From NCBI GenBank assembly GCA_007571105.1, contig RKRZ01000026.1, positions 1 through 8,808 of the forward strand: DNA of 8,808 bases, in the 5' to 3' direction. Shown piece by piece: positions 1 through 6,596 of the stretch. Source of the stretch: Gammaproteobacteria bacterium. Its GTDB lineage: Bacteria > Pseudomonadota > Gammaproteobacteria > Poriferisulfidales > Poriferisulfidaceae. The notes under the pieces are model-generated. The model was not told where the DNA came from and searched no databases. It worked only from the letters and a program-made list of their open reading frames with translations. Position 1 is the first letter of the stretch. Each line of letters starts with the position of its first letter. Position numbers and translations under genes: made by a program.

Positions 1-811
1 TCTCAAAGGTGCGAATGCCCAACACTTGCAAATAGGTATAGCAGAACAGCGCCCCTCCCACGCCGCAATAGAAGCAGCTGACGAAGAACGCCAACATTTT
101 GGTGCGCACAACCGGGATCCCGATCACGCTGGCCGCGACGTCCATATCGCGTACAGCCATAAAGTTTCTTCCCGTCGCACTGCGCAACAGGTTCTTGGCA
201 AACAGCGCAAACGCGGCAACGATGCCAAATGACAGCAAGTACTTGGCCTCATAACTGGCCATGTCCACATTGAAAGTTTCCCCGATCCACAGGTAATCAA
301 AATGATGATCCGGCAACGTCACCGTGGCAGTGGCGTAGTTCAAGAAGTACGGATAAGAACGGAAGAACCACAGCGCGAAATACTGTGCCGCCAACGTCGA
401 CACCAGCAGATAGAAACCCTTAATGCGAATGCTCGGCAAACCAAAGACCAGGCCGACCAATCCCGTTCCAAAACCTGCGAGCATCATGGCCACCGGCAGA
501 CTCATCCAGCCTTCCGGGAAGCGCAACATAATGTTGAAGGTGAAGAACGCACCGAAGCACATAAAGCCGGCTGTTCCCAATGACAACTGCCCGGTCATGC
601 CGGTGAGAATGTTCAAGCCCAGTGCAGCGCACCCGAAAGCCAGAATCGGAATCAGATGGGCGGCCAGCCAGTAGTCGCTGGCAATAAACGGGATGACGAA
701 CACCATGAACGCCACGAACACCAGCATGGCCCATTTGTCGAAGGGAATCGGGAATAGCTTCCGATCCTCGACGTAGTTCGTGGCATAGGTTCCGGTTTCG
801 CGATAAAACAT
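1..811 (-). CDS. livM: LivM-type branched-chain amino acid/organic acid ABC transporter permease (partial, C-terminus off the left edge)
   Basis: Inner-membrane permease of a Liv-type (HAAT family) ABC importer; it should pair with the LivH-like permease encoded immediately upstream. 270 residues are visible and the reading frame is still open at position 1, so roughly the last quarter to third is missing. A hydrophilic N-terminus of about 27 residues precedes hydrophobic segments near 28-45, 50-70, 76-95, 105-125, 133-150, 190-206 and 236-262. Family hallmarks are LGLNILTGMTGQLSLGTAGF (65-84), GLPSIRIKGFYLLVSTLAAQ (124-143) and the cytoplasmic coupling segment RDMDVAASVIGIP (221-233). The ATG at 809-811 lies 2 nt after the livH TAG stop, with a GAGAGGG ribosome site (819-825) 7 nt upstream inside the livH end. 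The ligand is unknown: the ligase-like neighbour suggests a carboxylic acid as much as an amino acid (inference). Family assignment is firm; the symbol marks the family only. Confidence 0.93.
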   Translation of the reverse strand, partial: MFYRETGTYATNYVEDRKLFPIPFDKWAMLVFVAFMVFVIPFIASDYWLAAHLIPILAFGCAALGLNILTGMTGQLSLGTAGFMCFGAFFTFNIMLRFPEGWMSLPVAMMLAGFGTGLVGLVFGLPSIRIKGFYLLVSTLAAQYFALWFFRSYPYFLNYATATVTLPDHHFDYLWIGETFNVDMASYEAKYLLSFGIVAAFALFAKNLLRSATGRNFMAVRDMDVAASVIGIPVVRTKMLAFFVSCFYCGVGGALFCYTYLQVLGIRTFE

Positions 812-813
812 GA

Positions 814-1755
814 CTACACCCTCTCAATGCCTTTCAGGCCGAAGATGCCGGAAGGCCGGAACAGAAGGAACACCAGCGCGATGAAATAGGAGAACCAGCC
901 TTCGATTCCCTGCACGCCAAGCAAATCGCCGAGATAAATTTCCCCAACCTTCTCGCCGACCCCAATGATCAAACCGCCAACGATTGCCCCCGGAATTGAG
1001 GTCAGCCCTCCAATCAGAATCACCGGCAGCGCCTTGAGCACCGCTTCGACAAGCGTGAACGAAACGCTGACGCGCTCAGCCCACAGCAACCCGGCTATCA
1101 GCGCGATGATGCCAGTCACCGCCCACACCAGCGCCCATACCCGAGACAGCGGAATGCCCACGGCCATTGCCGCCATGTGGTCATCCGACACTGCGCGCAG
1201 TGACATGCCCGTTTGCGTCTTTTGGAAAAAGACCGCCAATACCAGAATCATGCTCCCGGCCACAATCGAAGCAAAGATATCGAACTTGGAAATCAGGATG
1301 TCCAGCCAACTGATGTAATCAGAGACGAAAATCGTCATATTCACCGGATCCAGCAATGCCAGATCCAGGAAGTCCGCCAGCTGCAAGCCATGGATCGCGG
1401 AGTCCCAAACGTACTGGGACATCCCCTCAATCAGTGTGGCCAGACCCACCGTCGCCATGAACAGCGACAGCAGCGACTGATTCGCCAGCGGGCGCATCAT
1501 GAAGCGCTCCACGAGTATTCCGAACACTACCATCGTCGCCATGGTCAAAAACAGCGCCACCCAGAAATTCACACTGCCTTCCGTCAGCTTGACGAAGGTC
1601 AGCGCCGCAAACAGCAGCATCGTCCCCTGGGCGAAGTTGAAGATGCCGGAGGACTTGTAGATCAGGACGAATCCAATGGCCACCAGGGAGTACATGACGC
1701 CGGACATCAGTCCGCCGACGATGATCTCAATGAAAAATACCCAGTCAAATCCCAT
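814..1755 (-). CDS. livH: LivH-type branched-chain amino acid/organic acid ABC transporter permease
   Basis: Inner-membrane permease, partner of the LivM-like protein. 313 residues, the usual length for LivH. The N-terminal signature is intact: GLMSGVMYSLVAIGFVLIYK (15-34), then SSGIFNFAQGTMLLFAAL (35-52), the LivH counterpart of the family's NFAQGE motif. Hydrophobic segments lie near 10-32, 40-56, 63-82, 95-113, 163-178, 207-224, 240-266 and 288-300. The coupling-helix region LRAVSDDHMAAMAVGIPLSR (186-205) faces the ATPase and is well preserved, as are LPVILIGGLTSIPGAIVGGL (243-262) and the C-terminal RPSGIFG. The ATG at 1753-1755 has a strong GGGGAGAGGA ribosome site at 1761-1770, 5 nt upstream. 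The livG stop is 18 nt upstream and livM starts 2 nt downstream, so it sits mid-operon. No frame damage or missing motif was seen. Substrate specificity cannot be read from the permease. Confidence 0.95.
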   Translation of the reverse strand: MGFDWVFFIEIIVGGLMSGVMYSLVAIGFVLIYKSSGIFNFAQGTMLLFAALTFVKLTEGSVNFWVALFLTMATMVVFGILVERFMMRPLANQSLLSLFMATVGLATLIEGMSQYVWDSAIHGLQLADFLDLALLDPVNMTIFVSDYISWLDILISKFDIFASIVAGSMILVLAVFFQKTQTGMSLRAVSDDHMAAMAVGIPLSRVWALVWAVTGIIALIAGLLWAERVSVSFTLVEAVLKALPVILIGGLTSIPGAIVGGLIIGVGEKVGEIYLGDLLGVQGIEGWFSYFIALVFLLFRPSGIFGLKGIERV

Positions 1756-1773
1756 GTTCGTCCTCTCCCCTCT

Positions 1774-2550
1774 TTAATGACTCACTCCCAGATAAGCGTC
1801 AATGACTTTCTGGTTATTTTTTACTTCATCCGGCGTGCCATCTCCGATTTTTGCTCCATAGTCCAACACCACCACGTGGTCCGAAATGTCCATCACCACA
1901 CTCATATCATGCTCAATCAATACGATGGTGGTTCCAAACTCGCGATTGATTTCAAGCGCGAAGCAGGACATGTCCTTCTTCTCCTCCAGATTCATGCCCG
2001 TCATCGGCTCATCCTGAAGCAACAAAACCGGTTCTGCCACCAAAGCCCTGGCTAACTCCACACGCTTCTGCAAGCCGTAGGGAAGTTTGCCCACAGGAGT
2101 TTTTCGAATGTTCTCCAAGTGCAGGAATTCAATCACTTCTTCTGCCACCCGGCGGTTTTCTATTTCCTCGCGGCGCGCCCGGCCAATATTCAGACCCTGC
2201 TCAATCCAGGTAGAACGAATTCTCAGGCTGCGGCCGGTCAGGATATTCTCAAGCACCGTCATGCCCTGGAACAAAGCGATATTCTGGAACGTTCGAGCCA
2301 TTCCCAACAGAGCAATTTGCCGAGGACGCATGCGGGTACATGGCTGTCCTCTGAAAACAACTTCTCCCTGCTGCGGCCGATACACGCCATTGATGACGTT
2401 CAGCATAGAACTTTTGCCCGCGCCATTCGGCCCGATTACAGCGCATATCTCCCCTTCTGCAACATCAAAGCTGATGCCATTCAATGCGGTCACACCGCCG
2501 AAGGCCAGTGAGATGTCCTGGATCTGCAGAATTGGATTCCCGTTCGCCAT
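1774..2550 (-). CDS. livG: LivG-type ABC transporter ATP-binding protein
   Basis: Cytoplasmic ATPase that drives the LivH/LivM permease pair. 258 residues from the chosen start, normal for LivG. Walker A is GPNGAGKS (40-47), the Q-loop glutamine is Q89 in RTFQN, the ABC signature is LPYGLQKR (156-163), Walker B with the catalytic Glu is LLLQDEP (D180, E181), and the switch His is H214 in LIEHDM. The LivG-type C-terminal tail (GDGTPDEV...IDAYLG) is complete. The start is the ATG at 2548-2550, one base after the ligase stop codon; a GGGAG ribosome site 9 nt upstream supports it. The frame remains open to 2670, but that extension lies inside the ligase gene and resembles nothing. Odd point: Q179 interrupts the hydrophobic run of Walker B, where Leu is usual. 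The signature LPYGLQ in place of LSGGQ is, as I recall, normal in this ligase-linked LivG subgroup. The second ATPase, LivF, is not in view. Confidence 0.94.
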   Translation of the reverse strand: MANGNPILQIQDISLAFGGVTALNGISFDVAEGEICAVIGPNGAGKSSMLNVINGVYRPQQGEVVFRGQPCTRMRPRQIALLGMARTFQNIALFQGMTVLENILTGRSLRIRSTWIEQGLNIGRARREEIENRRVAEEVIEFLHLENIRKTPVGKLPYGLQKRVELARALVAEPVLLLQDEPMTGMNLEEKKDMSCFALEINREFGTTIVLIEHDMSVVMDISDHVVVLDYGAKIGDGTPDEVKNNQKVIDAYLGVSH

Positions 2551-2551
2551 C

Positions 2552-4405
2552 TCACACATCTCCCAGCAACAAGGTATAGGATCGCCCGTCCGCATGGTCG
2601 GTATACGTGTACTCTGTTGCCCCGCCATAGAGAGCATCAAGCAGACCTGCATGGCGCTCTGCGAATTCATTCCAACGCACTTTTCGCGTTTCCGTCACTT
2701 CTCCCTCCGAAGCCATGAAACTTCGATTGAGAAGCGCAAAACGCCGTACCGGTGCCGCTGCCATACCTGGATTCGACTGCACCGTATCATTAATCTCTTG
2801 CAAACTGCTGCGCACCATTGCCTTGACTTCAGGATGCGCGGAAAGATCGGCAAACCCCGTATAACGCAGATTGTTGCGATCCGCCCAGGTCCGCGTGATG
2901 TTTCCATCCACGGCAATGACGGCCACTGGGTATTCCCGCCCATGACCAAAGACCGCCGCCTGGCGAATATATTCAGAGGATTTCAGAAGCGCTTCCATGT
3001 AATCCGCTGAAAAAACGGCGCCGTCCACTTCTCCCATCCGCTTTGTGCGGCCACGCAAGTGCAATCGGCCCGCATCATCCAGAACTCCTGCGTCATAGGT
3101 CCGCGTCCAGCCGTCAACGGTTTGCGCCGCGGTTGTCTCGGGGTCGTTATAAATGCCCTTCATCTGTCCCGGCCCGCGGAACCAGATCTCGTTGTTGCGC
3201 AGATCCAATTCGACTCCATCCAGAGATTGTCCCACCGCTCCGTGAACCCAGTCTCTTCGCCCTTGTATCGTTAGACAACAACTACCTTCCGCCAAGCCGT
3301 AGGTTTCACGAAGATCAACGCCAATAGCGTGGAAGAACTTCATCACTGCAAACGGAACGGGCGTGCCTCCCGACAAAGCCAGGCGCAATCGAGTGAAACC
3401 GTAAACATTAAGGTAGGGTTTGAAAATTGTGCCCAATGCTAGAAAACGCAGCAGCATCGCCCACAGTGAAGGCCTTTTCTTTTCGGCCCAGGACTCTGCA
3501 ACCGCCATCACCTTGCGCATGGCCCAATGAAATGCCCGACCGCCAAAATCCGTCTCGCTCTCAACCCGATTGGCGGCATGCGCATAAATGTATTTGTAAA
3601 CATACGACGGGCCGAACAGAACGGTGGGCCCGATCTCCTGGATGTTCCCCAGAACCGTGTCGTCGCTCTCGGGGCAGTTCATGCAAGCCCCGCTGGCCAG
3701 CGCCAACGAGAAGGAAAACAGAAAATCACTGGAGAAGCCCAAAGGCAGATAGGCCATCAGTTCATCTTTGGCCGTCACCTTGCCACGGGAGGCAATTGCC
3801 TGGGCTGTTTTAATTAAGGCGCTGTGGGACAGTTCGATCATCTGGGGGACATCCGCCGCACCTGAACTCATGCACAGCACGGCCGTCTCATCAGGATTCC
3901 GCAAATTCGCCCACTCTTCCAATTTGCCTATATCGGGGCTGATTCCTTCCATGACCTGGTCCGCCCAAGCCAAGTCGGGCTGGTCGTAAGTGTCCATGCC
4001 GCGCGCGCTGACGTAGATCGTCTCTCGCACAGACTGCTGCCCACATTCAAGTAACGCGTCCACATGCTGCTGGCCCATCGTCAATACCCGATTCATGCCT
4101 GTCCCGTCGACCACCATTCTCAAGCTCTCACCGTAGGCGTTGTTGCTGATCGGTACGGGGATGGCGCCCAAACTCTGGACCGCCAAATAGGCCAGATACA
4201 TTTGATCGCTGTTCGGCCCGAAAACTCCGATGCGGTCCCCCGCATTCACTCCGCGCTTCTCCAAAGCTTGCGCCAAAGTGGAAGCGCGTTCAAGCGCCTG
4301 CAGCCGTGAAGTGACGTGCCAGACTCCTTGTTTCTTGGCACGGATGAAAGGCCGTCCCGGGTCACTCTTGGCCAGATCTAGCAACAGCGAAAGGAACGTT
4401 TCCAT
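2552..4405 (-). CDS. AMP-binding acyl-CoA ligase-like protein with a degenerate P-loop, first gene of the liv operon
   Basis: 617-residue member of the ANL (adenylate-forming) superfamily, closest in plan to long-chain fatty acyl-CoA ligases. Such enzymes activate a carboxylic acid with ATP and attach CoA; here the product could be trapped after import (inference). Recognisable landmarks: GDRIGVFGPNSDQMYLAYLA (56-75), PLGFSSDFLFS (221-231), ALSGG (343-347), YGLAE with the conserved Glu (369-373), GPGQMKGIYNDPE (411-423), D438 in TYDAG, R453/K455 in GRTKR, and a C-terminal GEVTETRKVR (568-577) carrying the candidate adenylation lysine K575. The phosphate-binding loop, normally like TSGTTGxPKG, reads SSGAADVPQM (180-189), losing the threonines, a glycine and the lysine; TGD is TYD. 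The frame is intact throughout, so this is not an ordinary pseudogene. The ATG at 4403-4405 lacks a clear Shine-Dalgarno, but no other start fits and the N-terminus matches the family. LivG starts 1 nt after its stop. Substrate and catalytic competence are unknown. Confidence 0.88.
   Translation of the reverse strand: METFLSLLLDLAKSDPGRPFIRAKKQGVWHVTSRLQALERASTLAQALEKRGVNAGDRIGVFGPNSDQMYLAYLAVQSLGAIPVPISNNAYGESLRMVVDGTGMNRVLTMGQQHVDALLECGQQSVRETIYVSARGMDTYDQPDLAWADQVMEGISPDIGKLEEWANLRNPDETAVLCMSSGAADVPQMIELSHSALIKTAQAIASRGKVTAKDELMAYLPLGFSSDFLFSFSLALASGACMNCPESDDTVLGNIQEIGPTVLFGPSYVYKYIYAHAANRVESETDFGGRAFHWAMRKVMAVAESWAEKKRPSLWAMLLRFLALGTIFKPYLNVYGFTRLRLALSGGTPVPFAVMKFFHAIGVDLRETYGLAEGSCCLTIQGRRDWVHGAVGQSLDGVELDLRNNEIWFRGPGQMKGIYNDPETTAAQTVDGWTRTYDAGVLDDAGRLHLRGRTKRMGEVDGAVFSADYMEALLKSSEYIRQAAVFGHGREYPVAVIAVDGNITRTWADRNNLRYTGFADLSAHPEVKAMVRSSLQEINDTVQSNPGMAAAPVRRFALLNRSFMASEGEVTETRKVRWNEFAERHAGLLDALYGGATEYTYTDHADGRSYTLLLGDV
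2560..2564 (-). promoter_or_regulatory. Ribosome binding site that fixes the livG start
   Basis: GGGAG on the minus strand, 9 nt upstream of the ATG at 2548-2550 and inside the end of the ligase gene. It directly abuts another in-frame ATG at 2557-2559, too close to serve it. It therefore favours the downstream ATG, which gives the normal LivG N-terminus. Confidence 0.6.
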
Positions 4406-4444
4406 AAAGAAAAATTTGTGGGCCGATTGCGCGAGGCGGTGGTA

Positions 4445-4472
4445 ATTATATAAGGTGAGAACAAAATGTCTG
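4445..4472 (-). promoter_or_regulatory. Putative sigma70 promoter of the ligase-livGHM operon
   Basis: On the minus strand there is a perfect TATAAT -10 box (4445-4450). A CAGACA -35-like hexamer (4467-4472; 4 of 6 match TTGACA) lies 16 bp upstream of it. Transcription would start near 4438, giving a leader of about 33 nt before the ATG at 4403-4405. It sits in the 179-bp gap between tadA and the ligase gene, where an independent operon promoter is expected. No operator palindrome was recognised around it. Confidence 0.55.
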
Positions 4473-4520
4473 TGGCACTCCGCCAGCCAGAGGCGTCAGG
4501 GATGTACATGGAATGGGCGC

Positions 4521-4526
4521 ATTATA
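4521..4526 (-). promoter_or_regulatory. Possible second, upstream -10 box (TATAAT)
   Basis: A second exact TATAAT on the minus strand in GGGTATAATGCGCC, 76 bp upstream of the first. No good -35 element is present at 16-18 bp, so it would need an activator or other contacts. It could drive the same operon with a leader of about 110 nt, or be chance. Confidence 0.25.
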
Positions 4527-4584
4527 CCCAAAGCCGAGTGTCTCGATTGCGCGCAGCAAGCCGCAAGCATCAGACCTGCCACAC

Positions 4585-5052
4585 TCACTGCGCCGCCCGC
4601 CGCTGTCGGAAAAAATCCTGCAGCAGCGCGGCAGATTCCGATTCCCGAACGCCTCCGCTGACCGCAAAACGATGGTTGGGAAAACTCAGCCCCCGCGCAT
4701 CAAAGGCCCCTCCAAGAAATCCTGCCTTGGGGTCCCGAGCGCCGAACACCAGCCGCTCAATGCGCGCTGCGATCATCGCGCCGACGCACATCATGCATGG
4801 CTCCAGAGTGACGTAGATGACGGCGCCTAGCAGGCGATGGTTGCCCGCCTTCGCGCCCGCCTCGCGAAGTGCAACAATTTCTGCATGAGCGCTCGGATCG
4901 TGGTTGGCGATATTTCCGTTGTGGCCTCGCCCAATGATTTGGTCCTCCTGCACCACCAACGCGCCGACCGGCACCTCTCCGGCAGCTTCGCCCGCCTGTG
5001 CAAGTTCCAGCGCGGCAAGCATCCAGTCGTCGTCAGACCGACTCACTCCCAT
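4585..5052 (-). CDS. tadA: tRNA-specific adenosine deaminase TadA
   Basis: Zinc-dependent deaminase that converts A34 to inosine in tRNA-Arg(ACG), letting one tRNA read several codons; essential in most bacteria. 155 residues from the chosen start, close to the usual bacterial length. The cytidine/deoxycytidylate deaminase fold is clear: VPVGALVV (27-34), the zinc ligand and catalytic Glu in HAE (H56, E58), and the PCMMC zinc motif (C86, C89) within TLEPCMMCVGAMI. FGARDPKAG (103-111) and the tail LLQDFFRQRR (143-152) also match TadA rather than other deaminases. The ATG at 5050-5052 gives an N-terminus like E. coli TadA, 9 residues before the conserved WM. It overlaps the guaA end by 10 nt and has only a weak ribosome site, which suggests translational coupling. 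A GTG at 5044-5046, overlapping the guaA stop, is an alternative start. The frame extends to 5091, but that part lies within guaA. Confidence 0.95.
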   Translation of the reverse strand: MGVSRSDDDWMLAALELAQAGEAAGEVPVGALVVQEDQIIGRGHNGNIANHDPSAHAEIVALREAGAKAGNHRLLGAVIYVTLEPCMMCVGAMIAARIERLVFGARDPKAGFLGGAFDARGLSFPNHRFAVSGGVRESESAALLQDFFRQRRAAQ

Positions 5053-6593
5053 TCGACCGTCGCCGGCGGCTTGCCGGAAATGTCGTAGCAAACCCGCGCG
5101 ATGCCATCCACTTCATTAATGATTCGCCTCGCGCATCGATCCAAAAACTCTGCCGGCAATCGAGCCCACCGGGCCGTCATGAAGTCCTGCGTCTCTACGG
5201 CACGCAAACTAACCACATAGTCATAGCGCCGACCGTCGCCCATGACGCCCACAGCCCGGACCGGCAAAAAAACCACGAAGGCCTGAGCCACCTGGTCGTA
5301 CAGATCCGCGGCGCGCAACTCTTCGATGAAAATGTGATCCGCCGCCCGCGCCAACCGGGCATACTCCTCACGCACCTCTCCCAGAATCCGAACCCCCAGG
5401 CCCGGACCCGGAAACGGATGGCGGCCAATCAACGTCTGCGGCAATTCCAGCTCTCGCCCAATCTGGCGCACTTCGTCCTTGAACAACTCGCGCAAGGGCT
5501 CGACCAATTCCAAATGGAGGGTTTCGGGCAAGCCGCCCACATTGTGGTGGGACTTAATGAGATGGGCCTTGCCGCTTTGTGCCGCGGCAGATTCAATCAC
5601 GTCCGGATAGATGGTGCCTTGTGCGAGGAAGCGGACATCGGGTAGTTTCTCGGCCTCTTCCTGAAAAACGTGAATGAATTCGCGCCCGATGATGCGCCGT
5701 TTGTCTTCCGGATCACTCACACCTTCGAGTGCGGCATAAAAGCGCTGCTGCGCCTCAATTCGGGTAACCGGAATTCCCAACGCTGCAAACGTCTCCATCA
5801 CCTGATCGCCCTCGCCTTTCCTCAGCAAGCCGTTGTCCACGAAAAGGCAATGCAACTGCTCGCCAATCGCACGCCCAAGCAATGCAGCCACCACAGAAGA
5901 ATCCACGCCTCCCGACAACGCCAACACCACACCGCTGTCTCCCACCTGCGCTCGCACCGAAGCCGTGGCGTCTTCAATGATGGCTTGTGGACGCCACAGG
6001 CCGTGACACTGACAGAGATCGCGCACGAACCATTCGAATAGCCGACTCCCGCCCGGCGTGTGCGTGACTTCCGGGTGGAACTGCAAACCCAGCCAGGGAT
6101 ATTCCCGATGCGCGATGGCCGCCACCGGAATGCTCTCAGTCTCCGCCAACACTTCGAATTCTTCCGGCACGTCCGCGACATGATCGCCGTGCGACATCCA
6201 AACCGTCGCATCCTCTCCCAAGGCTTCCAGCATCGGGTGTCCCTGCAAATGCTGAATCTGGGCGTGGCCAAATTCGCGACGCTGTCCCGCTTCGACAGTG
6301 CCGCCAAAGCGCTGCACCATGGCCTGCATGCCATAGCAGATGCCCAGCACGGGAATCTCCAAGGCCAGCACTGCCTCGGGCACGGGTGGATGCGTGTCTT
6401 CCGTAGTCGTCTCAGGTCCGCCCGACATCACCACGCCGCGCGGCGCGAAGGTCTTGATTTCCTCATCAGTTGCGTCGCAGGAAAAAATCTCGCAATAGCA
6501 GCCGGCCTCGCGAATGCGACGCGCAATCAACTGAGTGTATTGCGAGCCAAAATCCAGAATCAGGATTCGTTCGGCGTGAATGTCCGAAGACAC
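5043..6593 (-). CDS. guaA: GMP synthase (glutamine-hydrolysing)
   Basis: Cytoplasmic enzyme for the last step of GMP synthesis: XMP + ATP + glutamine to GMP + AMP + PPi + glutamate. 516 residues, slightly shorter than the 525 of E. coli. The N-terminal class I glutamine amidotransferase domain (about 8-200) has the nucleophile C86 in GICYGMQ and H173/E175 in QFHPEV. The ATP-pyrophosphatase domain (about 205-395) has the PP-loop SGGVDS (227-232), FVDNGLLRKGE (251-261) and QGTIYPDVIES (325-335). The C-terminal dimerisation domain (about 395-516) contains HPFPGPGLGVR (392-402) and ends in the family-typical KPPATVEWE. The start is a GTG at 6591-6593, 3 nt after the guaB stop, with only weak purine-rich sequence upstream; no ATG nearby fits the conserved N-terminus ILILDFGSQ. 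Directly downstream of guaB, so the two act in sequence on IMP and XMP. All catalytic residues are present. Confidence 0.98.
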   Translation of the reverse strand: MSSDIHAERILILDFGSQYTQLIARRIREAGCYCEIFSCDATDEEIKTFAPRGVVMSGGPETTTEDTHPPVPEAVLALEIPVLGICYGMQAMVQRFGGTVEAGQRREFGHAQIQHLQGHPMLEALGEDATVWMSHGDHVADVPEEFEVLAETESIPVAAIAHREYPWLGLQFHPEVTHTPGGSRLFEWFVRDLCQCHGLWRPQAIIEDATASVRAQVGDSGVVLALSGGVDSSVVAALLGRAIGEQLHCLFVDNGLLRKGEGDQVMETFAALGIPVTRIEAQQRFYAALEGVSDPEDKRRIIGREFIHVFQEEAEKLPDVRFLAQGTIYPDVIESAAAQSGKAHLIKSHHNVGGLPETLHLELVEPLRELFKDEVRQIGRELELPQTLIGRHPFPGPGLGVRILGEVREEYARLARAADHIFIEELRAADLYDQVAQAFVVFLPVRAVGVMGDGRRYDYVVSLRAVETQDFMTARWARLPAEFLDRCARRIINEVDGIARVCYDISGKPPATVEWE

Positions 6594-6596
6594 GAA

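Noticed and set aside
2551..2670. Longer LivG with 40 extra N-terminal residues
   Set aside because: The extra stretch overlaps the ligase C-terminus in another frame and is unlike any LivG N-terminus; the ATG at 2548-2550 has a well-placed GGGAG.
2552..4405. Calling the ligase-like gene a pseudogene
   Set aside because: There is no stop, frameshift or truncation, all other core motifs are recognisable, and it lies in a tight operon. Motif degeneration alone does not show loss of the gene.
4474..4490. Hairpin-like TGGCGGAGTGCCA followed by a few T residues, as a tadA terminator
   Set aside because: The stem is only about 4 bp and the T run is short and offset, overlapping the -35 region; too weak for an intrinsic terminator.
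4406..4584. Possible small RNA, SRP RNA or tRNA in the tadA-ligase gap
   Set aside because: I looked on both strands for the SRP core GGTCAGGTCCGGAAGGAAG and for tRNA arm motifs (GGTTCGAATCC type, CCA end) and found none.
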